This document shows, piece by piece, positions 50,842 through 58,490 of a DNA stretch of 64,000 bases; the first letter of the stretch is position 1; each line of letters starts with the position of its first letter. Source of the DNA: Yersinia alsatica. Its GTDB lineage: Bacteria; Pseudomonadota; Gammaproteobacteria; Enterobacterales; Enterobacteriaceae. Under the pieces are notes generated by a model. The model was not told the origin of the DNA. It made no database searches and saw only the letters and a list, made by a program, of their open reading frames with translations. Where the stretch lies: positions 60,268-124,267 of the forward strand of contig NZ_CABHWW010000003.1 of NCBI RefSeq assembly GCF_902170305.1. The letters run 5' to 3'. Position numbers and translations under genes: made by a program.

Positions 50842-51444
50842 CTATTTGAACATAAACATTTTAATTAACTCAACGTCAGTACGGGCACCCAATTTCTTCA
50901 TCGCAGACCGTTTTTGCCCACTGACTGTTTTTTCACTCTTCTTCAAAATTCTGGCGATATCTCCGCCCGAAAAACCTTCATTAAACAACTTCAATACAAT
51001 ATTTTCATTTGGTGTTAAATATTGTCGATCCGAGGACGGTAGACTCAACACCTTAGTGACTTTGCGCTCAGTTAAATTATCTTTAATCCCACGAAGCCTA
51101 CGTTTAAGCACCGCAGTGATCTTATTCGTTGCAGTATCGACTGAGTCTTCTCTAAAGATCATAGTGACATTACTGAATCGTGGGATGCCCTGCAAAAAGC
51201 TATTCAATCTGGCATCGCAAATCAAAAAAACATCTGCTTCTGAAGGCGCTTTATCCAAACGTTTTAATGCTTCAAAAAAGCTGAACTCATCTACACCAAT
51301 AAAAATGATATCTGCCGAATAAAATGCCTTCCGATAGAATTTAATCTCCTTTTTAAATCCTAACGATGTAAATATCTTTTTTACGATAGATACCATACCT
51401 AGTGTTTGATATTTATCGTTATCAACTATCATGCAACTTATCAT
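50842..51444 (-). CDS. LuxR-type regulator of the RcsB-partner class
   Basis: This roughly 200-residue protein has a degenerate receiver domain (about 1-120) and a C-terminal LuxR helix-turn-helix (about 140-200). The recognition helix region SEKTVSGQKRSAMKKLG is of the RcsB/RcsA/BglJ kind. The expected phospho-acceptor Asp appears to be Gly (IIFIG), as in RcsA-type partners that are not phosphorylated. ATG 51444 is preferred to GTG 51453. It is divergent from the leader ORF and acyltransferase. AT-rich, likely accessory DNA. Confidence 0.75.
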   Translation of the reverse strand: MISCMIVDNDKYQTLGMVSIVKKIFTSLGFKKEIKFYRKAFYSADIIFIGVDEFSFFEALKRLDKAPSEADVFLICDARLNSFLQGIPRFSNVTMIFREDSVDTATNKITAVLKRRLRGIKDNLTERKVTKVLSLPSSDRQYLTPNENIVLKLFNEGFSGGDIARILKKSEKTVSGQKRSAMKKLGARTDVELIKMFMFK

Positions 51445-51740
51445 ATTGGCCACACCCGTTAGTGCTTCAGCACTCTATGAATTGTTAACTCACGTCTACA
51501 TGTGATTAAATGAAATATCATTAAAAATTAGAAAGATAGACTAGATATATCCTTATTTTAGTAGACCACAGGGGGGAGAGGAGATATATAGGATGTCAAC
51601 ACCTAGGAGTGTAGGAAACGTCTTTTTCTGTCAGACATCTTTCCTGACGATTTATTTATAATTAAGTTTCTCAAACGTGACAGCATTGAGATTATATGTA
51701 AAAATATATAGAAATTAGTAGCCTAAATAGGAAGGTTCAG

Positions 51741-51809
51741 ATGCAAAGCCTACGCCCTATGAAGCTGTATATCTCATCTAACCTTATTCTAAGTCAGACT
51801 ACTTTATGA
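51741..51809 (+). CDS. 22-codon leader ORF coupled to the acyltransferase
   Basis: An ORF starting MQSLRPMKLYISS with an excellent AGGAAGG site 5-6 bases upstream. Its TGA overlaps the acyltransferase ATG (ATGA). The acyltransferase lacks its own ribosome-binding site, so this ORF probably delivers ribosomes to it. Confidence 0.55.
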   Translation: MQSLRPMKLYISSNLILSQTTL

Positions 51810-52771
51810 GAAACGTTGGTTTACATGCTCTCAAAACGTTGAGCTGTTTTTCTGCTGTTACTTTTTATTCAGCCAGTAAAACCTGTACTGAACAGTGTTT
51901 TTTAGGCGGCGAAGTGATGAGCGTTTTGTACTTTTTGTCGATCATCGCGACTCCACTATTCTTCATGATTATCGGTTATATCGACTCAAATGATGAAATA
52001 GATCAACAAGATATCCTAAGAAAACTAAAGTCGATAATAAGCATTATTATCTTCTGGAACGTGCTTTTCTTCTTTATCAATGAAGATGGTTTCAAACGTG
52101 GATATTTCTTGCAGAGTTGGCTGTTATTCAGCATTGCCATTATTTATCTCATTAACCCAATAATCTCTAAGGTGTTAAAAAGTAACAGAACGGCAATAAT
52201 AACCCTCTCCTGCTTGGTTATATTTTCTATTTCTATCGACTTGATTAGTGCATTCAGTGAAAGGCCATATCTGATTGATTTTCCACAATACTTTAGATTA
52301 TGGACTTGGGTTTTCTATTATATAGCGGGCAGATTCCTATGTTCGAGGGTTTGCCAAAGAATAACTAAATTGCCAAGAGTACGTCTTGCCGCCAAAGTGC
52401 TCCTTATCCCGACAGCCATTTCCATGTATTACTATGAAAGTTTTATGTCGATACATGTGTATAAAACAGTGAATGCAGGCTACTTTCTCGATAATTTACA
52501 CGTTTTAATCCTGAGTTTATGTTTATTTGTCATATTTGATAACTTTAATACAAAACACGAATGGATAAGAAAAACGTTAGCCTATATCAGCCCATCGATG
52601 ATCGGGGTCTATATTCTGCATGATGGTATTTTCTACTTTATCTCCAGCGCATATAACTTATCCGATGTCACACTGAGGTTCACTCTGCTGTTCTCCGTAT
52701 TCGCAGCATCAGTATTGTTATCACGAATTCTGTTACTCAATAAGTACACGTCGCGCTTTATATCATTTTGA
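51806..52771 (+). CDS. acyltransferase-3 family membrane protein, probably lacking the catalytic His
   Basis: This 321-residue, roughly ten-helix membrane protein is related to WecH-type O-acetyltransferases (PLFFMIIGY, SWLLFSIAIIYLINPIISK, ISPSMIGVYILHDG). In the first helix the conserved active-site His (WecH LRGIACLMVVMIH) aligns with Tyr (LKTLSCFSAVTFY). It may be inactive as an enzyme or have another role. Low GC content and absence at the equivalent E. coli position suggest acquisition. Possible regulator: the divergent LuxR gene. Confidence 0.75.
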   Translation: MRNVGLHALKTLSCFSAVTFYSASKTCTEQCFLGGEVMSVLYFLSIIATPLFFMIIGYIDSNDEIDQQDILRKLKSIISIIIFWNVLFFFINEDGFKRGYFLQSWLLFSIAIIYLINPIISKVLKSNRTAIITLSCLVIFSISIDLISAFSERPYLIDFPQYFRLWTWVFYYIAGRFLCSRVCQRITKLPRVRLAAKVLLIPTAISMYYYESFMSIHVYKTVNAGYFLDNLHVLILSLCLFVIFDNFNTKHEWIRKTLAYISPSMIGVYILHDGIFYFISSAYNLSDVTLRFTLLFSVFAASVLLSRILLLNKYTSRFISF

Positions 52772-52774
52772 TTG

Positions 52775-52807
52775 ATACGACCCGCCCCCAGTGAGCGCGG
52801 GTCGTAT
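52775..52807. terminator. bidirectional terminator
   Basis: An 11-bp perfect stem ATACGACCCGC/GCGGGTCGTAT lies between the convergent acyltransferase and ABC permease genes. Confidence 0.75.
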
Positions 52808-52839
52808 TATCAGGACGTGGTTTTAGATAGAGAGAAAAC

Positions 52840-54495
52840 TCATCGCAAGTGGCGTTGATTCAAACGTAAAGCCAGTAACATGATAGTCAGGCTAAAAAAT
52901 ACCGTAACACTGGCCATGGCCATTCCATCCCCGACCGAACCTTGCTCAAACTGACGCCAGACAAAGATTGATACGGTCTGGACACCCGCAGGTGACAGCA
53001 ATAGAGAGGTGACCAACTCCCGCGCCGCCACAGCAAATACCAGCATCATTGATGCCATTAAGCTTGGGAATATCAATGGCAGAACAATGCAGCGCAAAGC
53101 ATTAAATGCCGTAGCCCCATGGACTCTCGCCGCCGACTCTAGATTCCCACCAATTTGTGCTAGTGCCGCGCCAACATAACGCACCGGATAAGGCAGTAAC
53201 AGGCAACTGTACGCCATTAACAAGATAACCCAGCTATTGTATGGGCTAATGGGCCAGAAGCTGTGGTTCCAAGCCAAAATTAGCCCCACGCCAATTACTA
53301 TCCCCGGTACTGCTGCGGGCAGCAGTGATAAAGCATCAATGGCTGTCGCCCCACGAACTCGTCGCCCCACCACCAACCAAGCGGCAAGAAAACCTATCAC
53401 TCCGGTCAATATGGCACTGCCCAACGCCAGCGAGATACTGGTAGTCAGTGCGGATAAACCCTCACTTTCCCCACCCAATAATCCAGAAAAATGCTGAACT
53501 GTGAGATTGCTGAGAGACAGGCCACCGGAAAGCGTGCGAGAGAAGGCGGTTGCTAGCATCGATGCTACCGGCAGCCCCACAGTGATCAATGCCGTACCGG
53601 CAAACAGAAAGAGTACCGGCCACCGCCAGCCCCCCAGATGCCGTTCAATTACGGGAGCCGGTTTGCCGGTTGTTGTTTCCACATTGCGCCCACGGACAAT
53701 GGCTCGTTGCAGAGTAAATGCCGTCAATGCAATAGCCACTAACAACAGTGACAATACCGCCGCTCCCGGCAAATCAATCGGCCAGTCCGCCAGCCGCTGT
53801 TCAATGCCCGAAGTCATGACTCTGACACCCGAGCGGCTACCTAACGCCGCCGGTACGCCATATTCCTCAATCGCCAGAGTGAATGCCAATAGTAAGCTGG
53901 CCGCCATTGCAGGAAGTGCCAATGGCAATGTCACTCGCGCAAAAGCCTGCCACGGCCCTGCGCCGTGCACTCTGGCAACCTCAGCAAGTCGATGACCGCT
54001 GGCTGCCATACTGCGCGAAACGGCGAAATAAACCACCGGGAAAATATTCAGCGTCATCACCCCAATAATACCGGGCAGAGAAAACAGCCATTCACTCAAG
54101 TGCAGTGAGAATAACTGTTCCATATACCCCTGAGGTTGTAGCGCCAGCATCCATGACAGAGCCGCAATATAGGGAGGGATAAGAAATGGCACCAAAAATA
54201 ACAGATCCCAAACGCGCGCCAGAGGCAAGGAGAATAATCCCCGCAATGCGCCTAATGGGATCCCGATAATGGCACTGCCCACAGCAACACCAAGCCCGAC
54301 TTGCAAGGTGCCGCTCAGTAGCTCCCCTAACCCTGACTGATTGAATAGTAGATAAAAAGCACTGAAAGGTGCGCTGAATAAACCTTTTTCCAATTGAGGA
54401 AAAACCGCCTGAAGCACCACAAAAAAGACCGGTATCGCAACCAATAATAGTAACGCCGCCAAGGTCACCAATGGCAGTAAAGAGAACTTTTTCAT
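52840..54495 (-). CDS. two-domain ABC permease, Fe3+/phosphonate class
   Basis: This 551-residue inner-membrane permease is a fusion of two BPD permease units with about twelve helices; EAA-type loops occur near HRLAEVARVHGAGPWQAFAR and NLESAARVHGATAFNALR. It has the FbpB/PhnU2 architecture. It is the last gene of an ATPase, binding protein, permease operon. The substrate could be iron, 2-aminoethylphosphonate or another small anion. Confidence 0.85.
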   Translation of the reverse strand: MKKFSLLPLVTLAALLLLVAIPVFFVVLQAVFPQLEKGLFSAPFSAFYLLFNQSGLGELLSGTLQVGLGVAVGSAIIGIPLGALRGLFSLPLARVWDLLFLVPFLIPPYIAALSWMLALQPQGYMEQLFSLHLSEWLFSLPGIIGVMTLNIFPVVYFAVSRSMAASGHRLAEVARVHGAGPWQAFARVTLPLALPAMAASLLLAFTLAIEEYGVPAALGSRSGVRVMTSGIEQRLADWPIDLPGAAVLSLLLVAIALTAFTLQRAIVRGRNVETTTGKPAPVIERHLGGWRWPVLFLFAGTALITVGLPVASMLATAFSRTLSGGLSLSNLTVQHFSGLLGGESEGLSALTTSISLALGSAILTGVIGFLAAWLVVGRRVRGATAIDALSLLPAAVPGIVIGVGLILAWNHSFWPISPYNSWVILLMAYSCLLLPYPVRYVGAALAQIGGNLESAARVHGATAFNALRCIVLPLIFPSLMASMMLVFAVAARELVTSLLLSPAGVQTVSIFVWRQFEQGSVGDGMAMASVTVFFSLTIMLLALRLNQRHLR

Positions 54496-54543
54496 CCCAT
54501 ACTCCTGCGCGCACCGGTAAAGGCACGCGCGATATCCCTGAGA

Positions 54544-55524
54544 TTAGCGCTGACCAAATAGCGTGGCAAAACGCGATAATACCGCCGTACGGGAAGCTGA
54601 AGCACCATCCCCTTCCGGCAGTAATGTCAGCGATTTGAACAGGGGTCGCTTAGCCTCGACATCTTGTCTGGCGGGCATCAACCATGCGTCCGCCACCGCC
54701 TGCTGTCCTTCTGGCGATAAAACATAGTCGATGAAAGCTTTTGCCTGCTCAGGTTGTGGCGTACTTTTCAGAATCATCATTGGTCGTGGCGCAATAACCG
54801 TGCCGCTGGCTGGGAAAATCACTTTAATTGACTCCCCGCTTTCAACACTGCTGTAAGCGACATAATCTACTGCACCAAATACAGCTGCTTTAGCCCCTTG
54901 CAATACTGGCGTCAGCGCTTGCGCATTTGGCCCAGCAATGATCATGCCATTGGCCCTAAGTTGTTCAAACAGTTGCCAGGCTTTTTCACCTTGAGCATTC
55001 TGTAGTCCAATCAATAAATCGAGGGAAGCCCCTGACAGCGCAGGGTCTGGCGTAGTGACTTTATCTTTAAACACTGGTTGAGCAAGATCTTGCCATTCAT
55101 GGGGCTCCGGCGTCCCACTTTTGCTATTCCATACAATGCCCAATGCGGAAATACCCTGAGCGACATAGTAAGGTGTTTTAAACTGCGGCGGCACTTGTGC
55201 AGCATTCGGGCTTTCATAATTGAGCAACCAACCACGCTGCTGCAAATCGGTGGCAGTATCCCATGAAGCTGAAATCAGGATATCGGCACGAGGATTGGCT
55301 TGCTCCGCTTCCAGTCGTGCCATAACTTTGCCAGTAGTCGCCTGAAAAATATCAACTTTTACGCCGCTTTGTTTTTCATAACCCGCAGCCAGTTTTTTTG
55401 CCAGAGTCCCCGGCCCTGCGGTATACAGTGTCAGCGCCTGAGCACTGCCTGCCGCCATAGTCAAAGAAAGCGCCATACCCACTATCACTCCTGTTCTCTT
55501 TACGTTAATCAGCTTTGTGCTCAT
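54544..55524 (-). CDS. ABC transporter periplasmic binding protein, Fe3+/phosphonate class
   Basis: This 326-residue protein has a signal peptide (cleavage after AQA, about residue 30) and a type II binding-protein fold beginning LTLYTAGPGTLAKKL. It lacks the adjacent Tyr-Tyr pair that binds ferric ion in FbpA; the equivalent part reads VDYVAYSSVE. No Fur box was seen upstream. This leans away from iron and toward a phosphonate or related ligand. Confidence 0.8.
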   Translation of the reverse strand: MSTKLINVKRTGVIVGMALSLTMAAGSAQALTLYTAGPGTLAKKLAAGYEKQSGVKVDIFQATTGKVMARLEAEQANPRADILISASWDTATDLQQRGWLLNYESPNAAQVPPQFKTPYYVAQGISALGIVWNSKSGTPEPHEWQDLAQPVFKDKVTTPDPALSGASLDLLIGLQNAQGEKAWQLFEQLRANGMIIAGPNAQALTPVLQGAKAAVFGAVDYVAYSSVESGESIKVIFPASGTVIAPRPMMILKSTPQPEQAKAFIDYVLSPEGQQAVADAWLMPARQDVEAKRPLFKSLTLLPEGDGASASRTAVLSRFATLFGQR

Positions 55525-55544
55525 TCCATTTATCCCATAGGTTA

Positions 55545-56237
55545 TTAAAGTACTGAAATATCAACAATCTGGCCCTTAGATAGCCGAGCTATACGGTGCG
55601 CTAACACGGTGGCCTCAGCATGATCATGAGTGACATAGACCGCCGTGGTACCCAGTTGGCGCAGTAGCACCCGCATCTCTTGGCTCAAAGACTCACGTAA
55701 TTCACGATCCAGGTTTGATAGTGGCTCATCAAACAGCAGCACTTGTGGCTCGGCAACAATGGCCCGGGCTAATGCCACCCGCTGCTGCTGACCCCCAGAA
55801 AGTTCAGACGGGCGACGACGAGCAAAATCAGCCAACCCGACGCGTGCCAATGCAGCATCGATGCGCGCCTGTTTGAGTTCACCGCGCACTCCGCGCATCT
55901 GTAGGGGAAAGCCAACATTTTGCGCCACGGTCATATGCGGCCACAGTGCATAATCCTGAAATACCATTCCCAACCCACGTTGCTCAGGAGGCAGATTAAA
56001 GTTCTCACCTGCTATTCGTTGCTGACCAAAATGAATTTCACCCGCAGAGGGTTGTAGCAAGCCGGCTAAGAGTTTTAGTAAGGTACTTTTCCCGCAACCA
56101 GAAGGGCCTAACAGCGCCAAAACCGTACCTTGTGGCACGTCTAAATTGACATTATTGAGCACCTGATGATGGGCAAAGGAATGAGATATCCCGGACAATG
56201 AAATGCCCGCAGTTTGCAACATATTGGGTTGGCTCAT
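55545..56237 (-). CDS. ABC transporter ATPase of the Fe3+/phosphonate-class importer
   Basis: This 230-residue ATPase has Walker A GPSGCGKST near 43, signature LSGGQQQR near 136 and Walker B LLFDEPLSNLD near 158. It lacks the C-terminal regulatory (TOBE) part common in FbpC-type ATPases (about 350 residues). ATG 56237 is 2 bp after the stop of a 45-codon ORF. First main gene of the operon. Confidence 0.88.
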   Translation of the reverse strand: MSQPNMLQTAGISLSGISHSFAHHQVLNNVNLDVPQGTVLALLGPSGCGKSTLLKLLAGLLQPSAGEIHFGQQRIAGENFNLPPEQRGLGMVFQDYALWPHMTVAQNVGFPLQMRGVRGELKQARIDAALARVGLADFARRRPSELSGGQQQRVALARAIVAEPQVLLFDEPLSNLDRELRESLSQEMRVLLRQLGTTAVYVTHDHAEATVLAHRIARLSKGQIVDISVL

Positions 56238-56239
56238 GG

Positions 56240-56377
56240 TTAGTGCCAATCAATAGCGCAATCGCTATAAAGTGAAGGGGGATAAATATCATGTTGAACG
56301 GCATTATAGATACCGTATTGCGGTAACAACCAGCGTGCGGCAGCCGCCCGCGCTGATAACAGCAGGGAAAATAACAT
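56240..56377 (-). CDS. candidate 45-residue ORF upstream of the ABC importer
   Basis: An ORF starting MLFSLLLSARAAAARWLLPQ with AGAGGA about 8 bases before its ATG, ending 2 bp before the ATPase start. The order suggests translational coupling. Unrecognised; could be a leader peptide or a small subunit. Confidence 0.5.
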   Translation of the reverse strand: MLFSLLLSARAAAARWLLPQYGIYNAVQHDIYPPSLYSDCAIDWH

Positions 56378-56482
56378 GGTGGTATCCTCTTTGGGACTTA
56401 ATATCGGAAATGCGAGTGTATTCAGCTAACGAGGCATTTTTATTGCAGGAATAAGACTAATAAATGACAACGACATATCTCT

Positions 56483-57127
56483 CTACTGAATTTGAATCAA
56501 AGTCAGTGTATTACCAAATACCGCGCCAGTATCAATATAAAGCTGGTTTTTAAATAATGACGGTTTTACTAAGGGGGTGTGACCGAAAATAAATTTATCT
56601 GCCCCAGTAATTTCATTACTTTCCCCCTTCATCGCCGCATTCAGACGTTTACGATTCCACACCACCAATTGTTCACTAACAGGCTTGCCGTAAACATATT
56701 CATCAGAAGGATAATCAGCATGGGCGATAACATATTTTCCGCTATCAGTATTGACCTCAATGACTAACGGCAGTTTTTCCGCCAGTTTAATCAACTGTTC
56801 GGCCTGATGTTTCTTGCCCTCCTCCAGAGAGAAAAACCACCGCCCGCCATTTGCAATCCAGGTGTCAAACTCCCCTCCAGCCACGACATCAATGGCCATT
56901 TGCTCATGATTGCCACGAACAGCACGAAACCAATACGCATTAAGCAGTTCATAACATTCAAGATTCTGTGAACCACGATCAGCAAGATCCCCCACTGAAA
57001 CCACTAAGTCAGTCGCACGCTCAAATTGGACACGATCCAGAGCATCCATCAATTTTTTATAACAGCCATGAATATCACCGACAATAAAGATACGGCGGTA
57101 TTCACTTCCCTCTATCCGATGGTACAT
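56483..57127 (-). CDS. PphA/PrpA-type serine/threonine phosphatase
   Basis: This 214-residue metallophosphatase has the PPP motifs GDIHG (about 18-22), GDLADRG (about 46-52) and GNHE near 73, plus IAHADY and FGHTP metal ligands. E. coli PphA/PphB are about 216-218 residues. ATG 57127 has GGAG 7 bp upstream; the TTG at 57145 is rejected. Divergent from the molybdate-binding gene. Confidence 0.88.
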   Translation of the reverse strand: MYHRIEGSEYRRIFIVGDIHGCYKKLMDALDRVQFERATDLVVSVGDLADRGSQNLECYELLNAYWFRAVRGNHEQMAIDVVAGGEFDTWIANGGRWFFSLEEGKKHQAEQLIKLAEKLPLVIEVNTDSGKYVIAHADYPSDEYVYGKPVSEQLVVWNRKRLNAAMKGESNEITGADKFIFGHTPLVKPSLFKNQLYIDTGAVFGNTLTLIQIQ

Positions 57128-57238
57128 AACAGGCTCCACGGTCAATGCATTGCCTCTATTGATCTTAGCTTAATTGACCATTTTTTGAGCAGTCACCTCG
57201 AGGGTTTGGTAAAAAATAGCGGGAATATTGTGACGACC

Positions 57239-57295
57239 AGCACATGTGCATTTTTTTATGTGCTCGATATGAGTCATACCTGTACTCCTACAGGT
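57239..57295. promoter_or_regulatory. two dyads upstream of the molybdate-binding gene
   Basis: AGCACAT/ATGTGCT (57239-57245, 57258-57264) and ACCTGTA/TACAGGT (57278-57284, 57289-57295) lie in the 245-bp divergent interval. Neither matches the ModE box. They may be operators or RNA hairpins. Confidence 0.4.
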
Positions 57296-57372
57296 GTATT
57301 TGGTCAAATGGGGTGTCGAGTAAGGGCCTTATCTGGCTCAACTTCAATCTGACATGACCATGAGGAAATCCG

Positions 57373-57804
57373 ATGTCTATCTCCGCACGAAATCAGTTAG
57401 CTGGAACAGTCCATGCCATTATTGAAGGTTCAGTCAATGATGAAGTCGTCCTGACTTTAAAGGGCGGGGAAAAGCTAACAACTGTTATTACCAAAACCAG
57501 CTGCAAAGCATTAGGATTAACAGTAGGTAAACCGGCTGTCGCCCTAATAAAGGCGCCTTGGGTTATTTTAGCTTCTCTGGATTGCGGTTTAAATTTCTCT
57601 GCCCGTAATCAATTTACCGGTAAAGTCCAAACTGTCACAAAAGGCGCTGTAAACTCTACTGTTCATGTCGTTACCGTTAATGGATTGGTGCTCATTTCGG
57701 TGATTACTAATGAAAGTCTGGAAGAGATGGCATTATCTGTAGGGAGTGAGGTCACTGCGTTATTTAAAGCATCAAGTGTGATTCTCGCCACCAAGAAATC
57801 CTGA
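57373..57804 (+). CDS. di-TOBE molybdate/tungstate-binding protein (ModG-like)
   Basis: This 143-residue protein is two tandem Mop/TOBE domains, beginning SARNQLAGTVHAI (residue 3) and SARNQFTGKVQTV (about residue 76). Such cytoplasmic proteins bind molybdate oligomerically and serve storage or homeostasis. No molybdate transport genes are adjacent. Confidence 0.9.
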   Translation: MSISARNQLAGTVHAIIEGSVNDEVVLTLKGGEKLTTVITKTSCKALGLTVGKPAVALIKAPWVILASLDCGLNFSARNQFTGKVQTVTKGAVNSTVHVVTVNGLVLISVITNESLEEMALSVGSEVTALFKASSVILATKKS

Positions 57805-57846
57805 TAATATTCATCTTGGTTTTTGCACTGAGTGATAGCAATATAG

Positions 57847-57872
57847 AGTAAGCCGCTCTCTGGCGGCTTACT
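57847..57872 (+). terminator. terminator after the di-TOBE gene
   Basis: A perfect 10-bp stem AGTAAGCCGC/GCGGCTTACT with loop TCTCTG, 43 bp after the stop; few T follow. Confidence 0.75.
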
Positions 57873-57908
57873 TAGCATAACTAAATATTGATGTATTGGC
57901 CGCTCCAT

Positions 57909-58103
57909 TTACAGTGGCCGATAAATATCCCTATAATGAGTTAATCTTTCCCGAAAGAAATCGCGTTCCTCCGGTGAAAATTTGGCTTCAATCTCATCAA
58001 CATTAATCTTCTTTTTTTGGTTTTCCATAAACGCAACCGTGGATGCCACAAAGTCCAGGCTGGTATGGCAATAGGCAGAAACAAGCTTCTCAAGTGCTGA
58101 CAT
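57909..58103 (-). CDS. hypothetical 64-residue protein
   Basis: A small soluble, helical, charged protein (MSALEKLVSAYCHTSLDF ... FRERLTHYRDIYRPL). ATG 58103 has a strong GAGGGGG site 5 bases upstream; 23 extra upstream codons are rejected. I do not recognise the family. Confidence 0.7.
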   Translation of the reverse strand: MSALEKLVSAYCHTSLDFVASTVAFMENQKKKINVDEIEAKFSPEERDFFRERLTHYRDIYRPL

Positions 58104-58266
58104 TTTAACCCCCTCATGCGGCCTAGCACGCCCTCTAAAATAACACAAATAATTATCATAAAACCGTGACATGGATCAACTTATAAGGATCATTTGTCAT
58201 AGTGAACGCCAGTGCTGGCGCCGTTATCAATTCAATTAGGTTTAGATGACACTGGAGTATTGTGCG

Positions 58267-58297
58267 GTTGATCGATGTTTGCAGTTGATCGATGTTT
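58267..58297. repeat. short tandem direct repeat containing GATC
   Basis: GTTGATCGATGTTT occurs twice with a 17-bp period, about 75-100 bp upstream of the 24-codon ORF. Each unit has a Dam site. Confidence 0.6.
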
Positions 58298-58369
58298 TTT
58301 CGCTGGTTTTCCGTTATCTTCTTGGGCAGCAACCAAACACTAACAATGTATAACGAGAGCTGAACTTAA

Positions 58370-58444
58370 ATGCGAAAGACAACGATGATAATGATTGCCA
58401 TAGCCCTGGCAGTATTTGCTTACACTCACTTTACCGGAGCTTAG
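58370..58444 (+). CDS. candidate 24-residue membrane peptide
   Basis: The ORF encodes a basic N-terminus (MRKTT) and one hydrophobic helix (MIMIAIALAVFAYTHF). GAGAG lies about 10 bases upstream and a 9-bp-stem hairpin (58441-58468) overlaps its stop. It may be a small regulatory membrane protein or type I toxin-like peptide; this is open. Confidence 0.45.
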   Translation: MRKTTMIMIAIALAVFAYTHFTGA

Positions 58445-58468
58445 GGCGGAAGAATCAAACCGCCCTAA
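58441..58468. terminator. hairpin at the end of the 24-codon ORF
   Basis: TTAGGGCGG/CCGCCCTAA, a perfect 9-bp stem with 10-nt loop between convergent units; no long T run. Confidence 0.5.
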
Positions 58469-58490
58469 ATACTCATAATGCAACAGTGTG

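Noticed and set aside
57941..58159. 72-residue ORF overlapping the 64-residue gene in another frame
   Set aside because: The other frame has a much better ribosome-binding site and composition; this frame is rich in Arg and Met without a plausible start.
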